Origin: Clostridium sp. D33t1_170424_F3
GTDB lineage: Bacteria; Bacillota; Clostridia; Oscillospirales; Acutalibacteraceae
Direction: 5' to 3'
Length of the DNA: 64,000 bases
NCBI RefSeq assembly: GCF_015667585.1
Contig: NZ_JADPEG010000014.1
Location: 1-64,000 of the forward strand
The notes below the pieces were generated by a model. It was not told where the DNA came from, did no database searches, and saw nothing but the letters and a program-made list of their open reading frames with translations. The position numbers and the translations under genes are program-made. Shown piece by piece: positions 1 to 10,300 of the stretch. Every line of letters begins with the position of its first letter. Within the stretch, counting starts at the first letter, position 1.

Positions 1-233
1 TGAAGAGAGGCAGCGCCTACTGCTTCAAGATGACGGTTGTCAACGGCAGCAATGCGGCCCCGAACTTCACTGTGGGCGACGGCAGTGTATTGAAGACCCA
101 GTTTGTGGCGAAGATCGGCAACGACTGCTATTACAGAGTCTGGGCGGTCGGCACACCGGGCCAGAGCACCGGCGTGTATACGACTATGTCCAATGAGGAG
201 CCGCAAAAGCATTGTGTTATCACAATTGCGTAA
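1..233 (+). CDS. 3' end of a large secreted protein (closing domain only)
   Basis: Reading begins in frame at base 3 and runs to TAA at 231-233, giving about 76 residues that start inside the closing domain (KRGSAYCFKMTVVNG) and end in KHCVITIA. The protein and DNA are nearly identical to the end of the permuted GH3 gene that follows (6750-6987), so this is the 3' end of another tail-bearing secreted protein whose catalytic head lies outside the window. Both invariant cysteines (AYC and KHC) are present. The head cannot be identified from here. Confidence 0.85.
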   Translation, partial: KRGSAYCFKMTVVNGSNAAPNFTVGDGSVLKTQFVAKIGNDCYYRVWAVGTPGQSTGVYTTMSNEEPQKHCVITIA

Positions 234-272
234 AATGGTCTTCGCTGTAAGCGCGTCCTGACCGGAGGTTCC

Positions 273-314
273 GATGAAGCGGCACAGCGGAATTGTATGG
301 TAACCTTCGGTTAA
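273..314 (+). pseudogene. vestigial end of a closing domain after the first stop
   Basis: These 14 codons read DEAAQRNCMVTFG and a stop, clearly related to GEAAQQHCVITIA at the end of the GH43-like protein. The final stop lies exactly 81 nt after the real stop at 233 and in the same frame. No start codon or ribosome site serves it, so it is a relic or a readthrough extension and not a separate gene. Confidence 0.6.
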
Positions 315-439
315 AGCTAGATGACAGCTGCCTGAAAAAATCACCAAAGATGTGTCCTGACCGAAGGTCCATCTTAGGTGGGTGCACGCTTTGTGTTCAT
401 GAAAGACGCTGTGCGTCCGCGTGCCGGCTACAGATTTAT

Positions 440-488
440 AACGACATCCCTGGTGCAAAAGACAGCATCAGGGGTGTCGTTTTTATTT
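440..488 (+). terminator. intrinsic terminator
   Basis: A hairpin with arms AACGACATCCCTG (440-452) and CAGGGGTGTCGTT (469-481) is followed by TTTTTATTT. It closes the transcript of the gene that enters at base 1. The bases between 315 and 440 hold only degenerate relics of the 3' flank. Confidence 0.8.
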
Positions 489-551
489 GATTCAATATGC
501 GAAGAAAAAATAAAGATATCTATAAATTTAACATAAATTTTTAATATAAAA

Positions 552-580
552 TTGACAACAAATAGATAACATGCTACTAT
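552..580 (+). promoter_or_regulatory. sigma-A-type promoter of the permuted GH3 gene
   Basis: TTGACA (552-557) and TACTAT (575-580) are separated by 17 nt in very AT-rich DNA. The start codon lies about 185 nt downstream, leaving a long leader with no other convincing gene. Confidence 0.7.
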
Positions 581-765
581 TATTACAAATGAATATAATA
601 CTGAATATAATTTAATTTATTATTCGAGGGATATAAAATGTTGAGATAATTTGATGCGGCTGATGACGCTTGCCCATCGGAAAATCAGCAGAATAATGAA
701 GGAGGTGCAGGTCTCAGAATTCGGTTCACAGGAGTTTGCAGACAAAAGGAAAGTTGGTATGGAAG

Positions 766-3700
766 ATGAAAAGTAAAAAAATACTCGCATTGGTTATGGC
801 AATGACAATTGGATTGTCCGGGTTCTCATCCATGTTTGCGGCAGATACAACCGCCCCGGCTTCCGGGAGTACACAGGCGCAGCAGGTGGCGGGAGAAGCG
901 GTAGAACTGCCCGCAAAACTGGCCTCCGCATCATACAGCGACGCTTCACAGGGCGTTGTGTTGAAGGCAAATACCGACCCGCTGAAAATTGACGGGCAGA
1001 TGACGGGCGAAACCTACGGCGGCGCGTGGATTGAGTTTCAGGTTTCCGTTCCGGCAAACGGGGATTATCTGTTTACCGCACGCGTGCAGTCTCCGGCTGG
1101 CGCGAAGCCGCAGATGGACGTTCTTGTGGACGGTGAATTGGCGCTTACGGTGGAGGAGGGAGACCCCGCAGGGGAGAGCCTGCCGTGGATGACAACGACG
1201 CCCCAGGCTCTTTCAATGAAAAAGGGCGAACACACCATCCGTCTGGTCTTCAGCAGCGATTTTGAGATGAGCTGGATGCAGCTTGCCTCCGCCGTGGAGC
1301 CAATTGAAATCAGCGACAGCACGGTCATTCCCGTAATGGACTACGCCCGCATTTCCAAGGAAAATGTGGAGACGGAGTCGGGCGATGATCCGCAGGTTCC
1401 AGGCGGATTGATTCCCAAATACATGATGGCCGGGGACTGGCTGGAATATGAAGTGACCGTCCCGGAAGAGGCGGCGGGTGCGTATAACCTGGTGATGAAC
1501 GTTGCCCGTGCCGGCACGGACGACGGTGCAATCGGACTGCAATGCTATGTGGACGGTACGCTGGCCGGGCAGATTTCCCGCGCCGGTACGGGCGGCTGGA
1601 AATCCTGGGTCCCCTCTGATGAACTGGAGCTGGACCTCAGCGCCGGCGTCCACACGATCAAGCTGGTGTATACCAGGCAGTTCAACATGAGCATGCTGAA
1701 GTTTACCGAGGCGGTCAAAGGGGACAAGCGCTTCAAGATCGATGCGGTCAGTTATTCCAAGGCGTCCAAGACGCTGAAAACGGAAGAGGCCAACAACCCC
1801 GAGGTGGAAAGCGGCCTGATCCCTGCGGGAACTTACGCGGGCGACTGGCTGGAGTATACCATTGACGTGCCGGAAAACATGGCGGGCAAATATTACCTGA
1901 CCATGCAGGTGGCGCGTGCGGGTACAGCGCCGGGCGATATTAAAATAAAAGCGCATTTGGACGGCGTGCAGGTGATGGATTACGTGCGTGCCGGAACAGG
2001 GGGCTGGAAAGCCTGGGCGGAGACAGACGCGGCGCTGGTGAATTTAACCGCAGGTACGCATACGCTCAAGGTGTCTTTTGTCAGCCAATTTAATCTCAGC
2101 CTGTTAAAATTTGAGCAGGAAAAGGAGATTGGGAACAGCATTAAGGTGGAGGCTTCCACTTTTTCCCGCGCGTCCGGCAATATCGGTCTGGAAAACTGCC
2201 AGGACCCGGAGGTCACCAGCGGCAAGAACCCGACGTCCACAATGGCGGGAACCTGGCTGGAGTACAATATTAACGTGCCGAAGAAGCTGGAAGGCGACTT
2301 CAAATTGAGTATGCATGTGGCGCGCGCCACAACGGAACCGGACCTGATCGGTCTGGAAGCCTATATAGACGGGGAGCTGGCGGCAATTGTCAGCCACGAC
2401 GGCACGGGCGGCTGGCAGAACTGGCAGGCGACGGAGCCGGTTGGCGTCAATCTGACCGCGGGCAGCCATGTGGTTCGCATCCTGTTCACCAAGCAGTTCA
2501 ACCTCAGTCTGTTGAAATTTGAGCAGTTGGAGGTCGATCCCGACGCGAAGGTGTCGGAGATCACCGTACAGACGCAAGAGCCTCAGGCGATTAAAGGAAA
2601 AACGACCTCTTTCTTTGCCACCGTCAAGGGTGATGAGAACTGCGACCCGTTTGTTACCTGGGAGGTGGAAGGCGCGGAGAGCGCGAAGATCAGCGCTTAC
2701 GGCCTGCTTTCTGTATCGTTCGGAGACCCGGCGGCGTTTGTGACTGTGCGCGCGCGGTCCCGTTCCAACCCGGAGGTGGTTTCGGCGCCGGTAACAATTC
2801 CGCTGATCGACGAATCGACCGAGCACGGCAGGCTTTCCCGCGAGATCGCGGAGGAAGGCATGGTGCTCCTCAAAAATGAAAATGGAGCGCTCCCGCTCAG
2901 AGCGGAAACCAATGTGGCGCTGCTGGGCATTGGGCAGGCGAGTTATGTCAAGGGCGGCAGCGGCTCCGGCGACGTGGAGTCCGCATATGTCCGCACCATC
3001 CAGGAGGGCCTGCTCGACAAGGCGGCGAATAAGAAGATTAAGCTGTACGAGCCGCTGACGGATTACTATTCCCAGTATTACACGAGGGTTGGCGGCGGTT
3101 ATGGGACGGACGAGCCGGAAATGAACGGCGAGCTGGCCCGGCTGGTCGACGAAGCCGCCGCACAGGAGAATGCGACGGCGGTGGTTGTTCTGCGCCGCCG
3201 CACGGGAGAAGGCTCCGATATCGGCATTAAAGCAGGCGAGTATTACCTGCGCAGCCGTGAAAAGGAGTTGATCCAGACTGCGCTGGACAAGTTCGACCGT
3301 GTGGTTGTGGTTTTGAATATCGGCGTGGTTATGGACGTCAATTGGCTGAACACCATTCAGAGCAGCGACGGCAGAAGTGTCGACGCGGTATTCCTTGCCT
3401 GGCAGCCGGGCATGGAGGGCGGCGTCGCTGTGGCGAACGCGCTCTGCGGCGAGGTCAACCCGTCCGGCCGTTTGACGGACACCTTTGTAACCAGCTTTGA
3501 CGATTATCCCTCCGCAAATGTCTATGAAAATGCCGGCAGAAACGCGTGGGTTTCTTATGAAGAAGATATTTTTGTCGGCTACCGCTATTTTGAAACCTTT
3601 GCAAAGGACAAGGTGATTTTCCCGTTTGGATTCGGCCTGTCTTATACAACCTTTGACATTCACGATGTAAATGCGGTTGCAAACCCGGAGAAAGGCGTCA

Positions 3701-6700
3701 TCGACGTTTCCGCAACAGTGACCAACACCGGCGATCTGGCGGGCAAGGAAGTGGTGCAGACCTATTTCAGCGCGCCGGCAGGCGACCTGCCCAAACCGGC
3801 TCTGGAGCTGGCGGCGTTCCAGAAAACGGAGCTGCTGCAGCCCGGTGCGTCGCAGACCGTTACCATGTCCTTTGACATTGCGGACATGGCTTCCTATGAC
3901 GACGTCGGCAAGACAGGGGCAGAGTCCGCGTTCGTATGGGAGCCGGGCGCATACAAGATTCTGGTGGGCAGCAATGTGCGCGACACCCAGCAGGCGGGCG
4001 TCTACACCGTGGACAAGCTGGAAGTGGCGGAGCAGCTCACAAAGGCTTTCCAGCCGGCGAATCCGGACAAGATGCTGGAGCGCCGTCTGGATGGAAAGGG
4101 TCCGGACAGCTACGAAACAACCGTCTGGTCGGATTCCGAAAAACCGGACGCACAGTCTATGCAGCCGGAACCAACAAGGGCCCAGATGAACAACGCGGCG
4201 CGGGCCGTACAGACCTCCGGCGAAACGATCATGCTGGCGGATGTGGCGGAAAACCCGGCGCTGATGACCGCGTTCCTGGAGCAGCTTTCGGACGACCAAT
4301 TGATCATCCTGTCCCGCGGCACCGGCAGCGACAATCCCAGAGAGATCGTGGACGGAGCAAACACCGCCTGTACCAAGGAAGTGCTGGAATTCGGTATTCC
4401 GCGCCTGCAAACGGCGGACGGCCCTGCCGGTATTCGTAACAATAAATACACAGCCACGGCATGGCCCTGCGCAACCCTGCAGGCTTGTACCTGGAACCCT
4501 GATTTGATAGAAGCGGCGGGACAGGCCGGCGCGGAAGAGGCCAAGACCTTTAAGACGCTGGACAAATACAAGAATCTGTCCATGGGCAACGACGGATTCC
4601 CCATCTGGCTGACGCCCAGCACCAATATTCATCGCAATCCCAGATGCGGGCGAAATTTTGAGTATTATTCGGAAGATCCGTTTATTGCCGGCAAAATGGC
4701 TGCCGCGCAGATCCGCGGTATTCAGTCGGAGGGCGTCTCTGCAACGCTCAAGCATTTTTCGGCGAACAACAGCGAAAATTACCGTAAAAACAGCGACAGT
4801 ATGGTTTCCGAGCGCGCCATGCGCGAAATCTACCTGCGCCCGTTTGAAATCGCGGTCAAGGAGTCCCAGCCGTGGTGCGTGATGTCCTCCTATAATCTGA
4901 TTAACGGGGTGCGCGCGGCGGAGAGTGTGGACTTGCTCACGCAGGTGCTGCGCAACGAATGGAATTTCAAGGGCATGGTTATGACCGATTGGGGCAGTGA
5001 ATCCACCCTGGTTGAGGAGATCAAGGCTGGCGGAGATTTGAAGATGCCGTCTTCCGGCAGCGACAACGACCCTGCCGGCGCCCCCGGCAGCCTGCAGCTG
5101 CAGGCGGTGCGCGATGCGCTCGCGGACGGCTCCCTTTCCCGAAAGACACTGGAGCGCAATATCCGCAGCACCATGCGCATGATCCTGCACACCTATTTCT
5201 TCGACGGCGATAAAGAAGCGCTGGATGTCTACAATCCGGTCGACGTCGCCTCAGCGCCCGGTGTCATTGCAGCGACCGATTTCCGCTTCTATTATGAAAA
5301 CGAACCGGTATCCCTGCATGTAACGCAGGCCGAAGGAAGTGGGCCAGTACAAGCAGTGTCCGTTGTTGACGCGGACGGAAATGCGGTGGACGTGACCAAG
5401 CTGGCGGATGGCGAGTATAGCTTTGTCATGCCGGCCTCCGCTGTGACAGTCTACACCGAACAGAAGGAAGCCGACCCGCAGCTCTTGAACGTGCAGTGGA
5501 ACCCGAGCCAGGCGGATGTGGAAATCGCCGGCGAGGCGGATGTGCTGATCGACGGCAACGGCATTTACGGCGCGACGGTGGTTCCGGGCACGAAGCTGAC
5601 CCTGACCTTCACCCCGGCGAACGGCCCGTTTGCGAGCGCGCAGCTCAACGGCGAGGACATCCCGTTTGAGGCCGACGGCTTTACCTACACTTATACCATG
5701 CCGAACGATAAGACCGTCCTGCGCTTCACCTTTACCAGCGTGAACAAGGATGTTCTGGAAACCCTGCTGGAGAAGGCGAACGAAGTGACCGACGAGCAGC
5801 TTGACAAGCTGGTCGAATCCGTGCGCAAGAAGTTTATCGCAGCGCGCGACAACGCCCAGAAAGCCTTTGAAAGCGATAAGGCTACTCAGGACGAAGTGAA
5901 CGAAGCCTGGAAAGAGCTGCTCGACGCGATGCATTACCTCTCCTTTGAGGAAGGCACCAAGGACAAGATGGAATACTGGCTCGACTACGCGGCGCAGCTC
6001 GATCTGGACAACTTCACCCCGAAGAGTCAGGAAGGCTACGCGGAAGCGCTTGCCTACGCAGAAGAAATCTACAACGACGAGGGCGAAACGCTGAAGGCGG
6101 AAGTCGAAAAGGCGGCTAAGAATCTGTACGATGCGATTATGCGCCTGACATTCAAGGCAAATACCGAGACGCTGGCGCTGTTCGTGCAGCAGGCACAGGA
6201 AATCGATCCGGATGCGTATCTGGACGGCCCGGAAAAGGATAAGTTCAATGAAATCCTCCCGCAGGCGGAAGCTGTTCTGGCAGACGCCAACGCGACCCAG
6301 AAGCAGGTCGACGAAATGGCGGATAAACTGTTTGACGCCCTGACCGGTCTGCGCGTCACGCCGGACAGAGAAGCCCTGAAAGCCCTGCTGGAGGAATCCG
6401 AAGCGCTCAATCCGGCGGACTACACAGAAGCAAGCTATGCGATCCTGCGCGCGGCACTGAATCTGGCGTGGGATACCTGCAAGGATGATGCAGCCACCCC
6501 GAAGGACGTCGCCGTGCAGTATGCAACGGTGGAGAAAGCCCGCGCGGGTCTGGTTCTGACGGACAAGCCGGAAGAGCCTGCGAAGCCTGACAACAAGCCC
6601 AGCAGCAAGCCGTCCAACAGCGGCAGCAAGAGACCGTCTGGCAATGTTTCTGGCGCAGGAACGGCAGTCGCCGTAACCAGTCCGGTCGTCAGTGCGGCAC

Positions 6701-6987
6701 AGAACGTGATGGGCCAGAAGTCCGTCCGTTCCGATACGACGATGAACTTCACCCTGAAGAGAGGCAGCGCCTACTGCTTCAAGATGACGGTTGTCAACGG
6801 AAGCAATACGGCCCCGAACTTCACCGTGGGCAACGGCAGTGTACTGAAGACCCAGTTCGTGGCGAAAATCGGCAATGACTGCTATTACAGAGTCTGGGCG
6901 GTCGGCACACCCGGCCAGAGCACCGGCGTGTATACGACTATGTCCAATGAGGAGCCGCAAAAGCATTGTGTTATCACAATTGCTTAA
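766..6987 (+). CDS. secreted modular GH3 enzyme with permuted domain order, FIVAR repeats and closing domain
   Basis: This 2073-residue protein starts with a signal peptide (MKSKKILALVMAMTIG...). ATG 766 is preferred over the in-frame TTG at 736 because it gives a normal signal peptide and has AAAGGAAAG upstream. Four tandem CBM6-like modules follow (about 51-179, 180-318, 319-455, 456-590; repeated RAGTGGWK), then a Big2-like Ig domain (592-680). The GH3 C-terminal domain (685-958; GMVLLKNENGALPL) and an Fn3-like domain come before the GH3 N-terminal barrel (1155-1480). That order is reversed relative to most GH3 enzymes but is known from Ruminococcus-type beta-glucosidases. The barrel carries FEYYSEDP and the nucleophile Asp 1408 in MTDWG. 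A beta domain, FIVAR-like helices, a Lys/Pro/Ser linker and the closing domain (1987-2073) end it. Probably an exo-beta-glycosidase acting outside the cell; the sugar specificity is not readable. Confidence 0.9.
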   Translation: MKSKKILALVMAMTIGLSGFSSMFAADTTAPASGSTQAQQVAGEAVELPAKLASASYSDASQGVVLKANTDPLKIDGQMTGETYGGAWIEFQVSVPANGDYLFTARVQSPAGAKPQMDVLVDGELALTVEEGDPAGESLPWMTTTPQALSMKKGEHTIRLVFSSDFEMSWMQLASAVEPIEISDSTVIPVMDYARISKENVETESGDDPQVPGGLIPKYMMAGDWLEYEVTVPEEAAGAYNLVMNVARAGTDDGAIGLQCYVDGTLAGQISRAGTGGWKSWVPSDELELDLSAGVHTIKLVYTRQFNMSMLKFTEAVKGDKRFKIDAVSYSKASKTLKTEEANNPEVESGLIPAGTYAGDWLEYTIDVPENMAGKYYLTMQVARAGTAPGDIKIKAHLDGVQVMDYVRAGTGGWKAWAETDAALVNLTAGTHTLKVSFVSQFNLSLLKFEQEKEIGNSIKVEASTFSRASGNIGLENCQDPEVTSGKNPTSTMAGTWLEYNINVPKKLEGDFKLSMHVARATTEPDLIGLEAYIDGELAAIVSHDGTGGWQNWQATEPVGVNLTAGSHVVRILFTKQFNLSLLKFEQLEVDPDAKVSEITVQTQEPQAIKGKTTSFFATVKGDENCDPFVTWEVEGAESAKISAYGLLSVSFGDPAAFVTVRARSRSNPEVVSAPVTIPLIDESTEHGRLSREIAEEGMVLLKNENGALPLRAETNVALLGIGQASYVKGGSGSGDVESAYVRTIQEGLLDKAANKKIKLYEPLTDYYSQYYTRVGGGYGTDEPEMNGELARLVDEAAAQENATAVVVLRRRTGEGSDIGIKAGEYYLRSREKELIQTALDKFDRVVVVLNIGVVMDVNWLNTIQSSDGRSVDAVFLAWQPGMEGGVAVANALCGEVNPSGRLTDTFVTSFDDYPSANVYENAGRNAWVSYEEDIFVGYRYFETFAKDKVIFPFGFGLSYTTFDIHDVNAVANPEKGVIDVSATVTNTGDLAGKEVVQTYFSAPAGDLPKPALELAAFQKTELLQPGASQTVTMSFDIADMASYDDVGKTGAESAFVWEPGAYKILVGSNVRDTQQAGVYTVDKLEVAEQLTKAFQPANPDKMLERRLDGKGPDSYETTVWSDSEKPDAQSMQPEPTRAQMNNAARAVQTSGETIMLADVAENPALMTAFLEQLSDDQLIILSRGTGSDNPREIVDGANTACTKEVLEFGIPRLQTADGPAGIRNNKYTATAWPCATLQACTWNPDLIEAAGQAGAEEAKTFKTLDKYKNLSMGNDGFPIWLTPSTNIHRNPRCGRNFEYYSEDPFIAGKMAAAQIRGIQSEGVSATLKHFSANNSENYRKNSDSMVSERAMREIYLRPFEIAVKESQPWCVMSSYNLINGVRAAESVDLLTQVLRNEWNFKGMVMTDWGSESTLVEEIKAGGDLKMPSSGSDNDPAGAPGSLQLQAVRDALADGSLSRKTLERNIRSTMRMILHTYFFDGDKEALDVYNPVDVASAPGVIAATDFRFYYENEPVSLHVTQAEGSGPVQAVSVVDADGNAVDVTKLADGEYSFVMPASAVTVYTEQKEADPQLLNVQWNPSQADVEIAGEADVLIDGNGIYGATVVPGTKLTLTFTPANGPFASAQLNGEDIPFEADGFTYTYTMPNDKTVLRFTFTSVNKDVLETLLEKANEVTDEQLDKLVESVRKKFIAARDNAQKAFESDKATQDEVNEAWKELLDAMHYLSFEEGTKDKMEYWLDYAAQLDLDNFTPKSQEGYAEALAYAEEIYNDEGETLKAEVEKAAKNLYDAIMRLTFKANTETLALFVQQAQEIDPDAYLDGPEKDKFNEILPQAEAVLADANATQKQVDEMADKLFDALTGLRVTPDREALKALLEESEALNPADYTEASYAILRAALNLAWDTCKDDAATPKDVAVQYATVEKARAGLVLTDKPEEPAKPDNKPSSKPSNSGSKRPSGNVSGAGTAVAVTSPVVSAAQNVMGQKSVRSDTTMNFTLKRGSAYCFKMTVVNGSNTAPNFTVGNGSVLKTQFVAKIGNDCYYRVWAVGTPGQSTGVYTTMSNEEPQKHCVITIA

Positions 6988-7025
6988 AATGGTCTTCGCT
7001 GTAAGCGCGTCCTGACCGGAGGTCC
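5476..7025 (+). repeat. 1.55-kb direct repeat, copy 1
   Basis: The DNA for the C-terminal assembly, stop codon and following 38 nt of the permuted GH3 gene is almost identical to 9457-11003 at the end of the GH43-like gene. The copies differ by scattered substitutions and one missing codon in the linker (KPSNSGS against KPSSGS). Bases 1-270 are a third, partial copy. This indicates recent duplication or gene conversion. Confidence 0.9.
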
Positions 7026-7029
7026 TGGA

Positions 7030-7068
7030 GAGAACGCACAGCAGCATTGTGTAGTAACAGTTGGCTGA
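7030..7068 (+). pseudogene. vestigial end of a closing domain after the GH3 stop
   Basis: The codons read ENAQQHCVVTVG and a stop, matching the ends of the other closing domains. The stop is in frame and exactly 81 nt past the GH3 stop at 6987. The flank that follows (GCTGATGACTGCC...CTGAAAGCC) is the type seen behind the VTIG-ending genes, not the ITIA type. A further short relic, QHCASV and a stop, lies at 7102-7122. Confidence 0.6.
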
Positions 7069-7136
7069 TGACTGCCACTGAAAGCCTCTAATAGGTGCGG
7101 ACAGCACTGTGCATCTGTGTGATGAAAAAAATAAAC

Positions 7137-7177
7137 GAACCGTCTTCCGGCTGCTCCCGGGGGACGGTTCTGCTTTT
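7137..7177 (+). terminator. probable intrinsic terminator of the permuted GH3 gene
   Basis: A hairpin with arms GAACCGTC (7137-7144) and GACGGTTC (7163-7170) is followed by TGCTTTTA. The T tract is modest. From here to 7346 the DNA is AT-rich and presumably holds the promoter of the next gene, but I see no confident -35/-10 pair. Confidence 0.5.
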
Positions 7178-7359
7178 ATATGGGAATATGCGAAAATGTT
7201 TTTGTAAAATTTCTAAATTGATATATATGCTAAAATTTCATATAATCCTGATTGATTTTCATAAATACAAACCAAATATGTACGCCTATGATTAAGATAA
7301 ACAGGGACGGTCAATTGGGAACCGCCCAAGAGGAGTACTATTGGATTAGGAGGCGTATT

Positions 7360-10300
7360 ATGAAAAAACAGATCATCGCGTGCTTGCTCAGCACAACCAT
7401 TCTGTGTTCCAGCGTTCCCACCGCGCTTGCCGCCACACCCACGAAGGGCGGAGCGATTCCCGGCGCATATGCATCGTTTGTCAACCGGGAGGGCGTTCCG
7501 GAAAATCTGGACAATCTGGCGCTCAATCCCCAGAATCTCGGTTTTCCGAAAGTCTTTGCCGAATTCACCTGTTCGGGCGACAAATTGGAACAGATCAACG
7601 ACGGCGTCATATCCAGCAAGCAGGGGCCGCCCATTGATGAAGGCCCGCGCAACCGCTGGACCAACTACAACAAACAGGGAACCGCCTACGTGGATACCAT
7701 CTTTGAAACGGAACAAAATGTCTACAGTGTGGAGCTGTTTGCCTATAACGATTTTGGCGGCGTACCGACGCCCAAGTCAGTCAGCGTGCAGTATTGGGAC
7801 GGCAGTCAATGGATAGAAGCAAACAACCAGGTGGTAGAGCAGGGAACCTATGGAACGGATACCTGGATCGTACCGTTTACCATCACGTTTGACATGTTCC
7901 GCGCCTCGCAGGTGCGCGTGCTGATGGAACCGCAGGGCGGTAAATCGGTCGGCGCAACGGAGCTGCGCATTTGGGGTATAAAGGAAATGCTGCACGGCTT
8001 TGAGATGCAGACGCCCGCCGTTGTCCCGGAGGACGGCATATTGCCTGTTTCCATCACGTTGGAAGAGGCGCAGAACGTTGCGCAGTCCGTCTACATAAAG
8101 GCGGTGGACAGCCAAAACATAACACGGACCTTCCAAAAGGAAATTCCGGCCGGGGAGAACTCCGGTACCTTTACAGTAGACCTTTCCGCCTGTGCGGAGG
8201 GAGCGCTCGGCCTGACCGTATCCCTGGATGAGTCATACTCACAGGCGCGCACAGTTCAGTTGACAAAACGCATGTCCAGCGAAGTCATCCGGCAAATTTA
8301 TGAGGAGGTCAAGACCCCCTATGAATATGGAATCGTTCTATCCTATTCCGGACAGGGAACGGGCACGTTTGACAGCGACCTGATCGACAACCCGAATGTG
8401 TTTGCGATTCCCGGCGATGACGCCTATGTCTATATGACCTATGTCGGCCACGACGGCACCGGATACCGCACGGGTCTGGCGCGCAGCAAAGATATGATTA
8501 CCTGGGAAAAGGTCGGCAAGATTCTGGAAAACGGCGAACCTGGCGCTTGGGACGAGTTCAACGCCGCGGGATATATTGTCCGCGATCACGAGTGGGGCGA
8601 GCTTCCAACCCCGCATGTCATGAAGGACGGCCGGCTGGCCATGACCTATCTGGCCTCCGACACGCCGGGCTATGAAGCAGGCATCAAGCGCGCGGGCGTG
8701 GCATTTGCCGACACGATTTTTCAGGAGGACGGCTCGCTTTCCCAGTGGGAACGCTATCCGGAGCCGGTTCTGGATGCGCACGACGGGGCGTATCCCTACG
8801 AAAAAGGCACCATCTGGAAGCTGCAGGCGGTTTGGGACGAAGCAAACCAGCGCTATGTGGGCTTTTATAACGCCGCGGGCGGACCGGAAGTCATGTGCCA
8901 GGCATATTCCAAAGACCTGATCCAATGGGAACGTGAGGAAACCAATCCGGTCCTCAATCAGGACAGCTCGCCCACCGGGGAGGTTTGGGGCGCCAGCCAC
9001 AACGCGGACGCGGATGTGGTAAAAATCGGTGACTACTGGGTAATGTTTTACTTTACCAGTTCGCCGGGCGGGATCATCGATTCCTTTGCCGTTTCCCGCG
9101 ATATGGTTCACTGGGAAAAATCCTATCTCCCGCTGACCACACGCAACAGCACCTACAGTTCCACCTATGCGCATAAACCGTGCGTGCTGCAAAAGAACGG
9201 CGTCACCTATCATTATTACAACGCCGTCGGCAGTCAGGGCCGGCTGATCGCGCTGGACACCTCCGTAGACCTGACTGCCCTGCGGCAGGCGCAGGAAATC
9301 GACCCGGCCTCCTGCCCCGAAGCGTGGTACGCTGCATTACAGACGAAAATATATGCGCTCCAAACGGAGCTGCGCCGCGATAACGGTTCTCTGGAGCAGG
9401 TGCAATCGGCTTTGCAAACGCTGCAAGATTATCTGGAAGCGGGGCCGCAGGAATCCCCGCAGCTGCTGAACGTACAGTGGAACCCAAGCCAGGCAGATGT
9501 GGAAATCGCCGGAGAAGCGGACGTACTGATCGACGGCAACGGCATTTACGGCGCGACGGTGGTTCCGGGTACGAAGCTGACCTTCACCTTCACCCCGGCG
9601 AACGGCCCGTTTGCAAGCGCGCAGCTCAACGGCGAGGACATCCCGTTTGAAGCGGACGGCTGCACCTATGCCTTTACCATGCCGAACGACAAGACGGTTC
9701 TGCGCTTCACCTTCACCACCGTGAACAAGGACGTGCTGGAAACCCTGCTGGAGAAGGCGAACGAAGTCACCGACGAGCAGCTCGGCAAGCTGGTCGAATC
9801 CGTGCGCAAGAAGTTTATTGCGGCGCGCGACAACGCCCAGAAGGTCTTTGAAAGCGACAAAGCTACCCAGGACGAAGTGAACGAAGCCTGGAAGGAACTG
9901 CTCGATGCGATGCATTACCTCTCCTTTGAGGAAGGCACCAAGGAGAAGCTGGAGTACTGGCTCGACTATGCAGCGCTGCTCGATCTGGACAACTTCACCC
10001 CGAAGAGCCAGGAAGGCTACGTGGAAGCACTCGCCTACGCACAGGAAATCTACAACGACGAGGGCGAAACGCTGAAGGCGGAAGTCGAAAAGGCGGCAAA
10101 GAACCTGTACGACGCGATTATGCGTCTGACGTTCAAGGCGAATACCGAGACGCTGGCATTGTTCGTACAGCAGGCACAGGAAATTGATCCGGATGCGTAT
10201 CTGGATGGCCCGGAGAAGGATACGTTCAATGAGATTCTCCCGCAGGCGGAAGCTGTTCTGGCAGACGCCAACGCGACCCAGAAGCAGGTCGACGAAATGG

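Noticed and set aside
293-490. A 65-codon open frame after the partial gene
   Set aside because: It begins inside the vestigial tail end and runs through the terminator hairpin. No ribosome site or domain is present.
696-776. A 26-codon frame (MKEVQVSEFGSQEF...) overlapping the start of the permuted GH3 gene
   Set aside because: It has no clear ribosome site and no similarity to known leader peptides; it may be chance. It would matter only if translational coupling were shown.
5251-7107. Antisense frames opposite the two ITIA-type tails (also 9337-11097), similar to each other
   Set aside because: Their similarity only reflects the DNA repeat of the tails on the other strand.
7252-7359. Extending the GH43-like protein upstream to 7252
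   Set aside because: The extra 36 codons are polar with no domain, and would bury the signal peptide. TAGGAGG stands 6 nt before ATG 7360.
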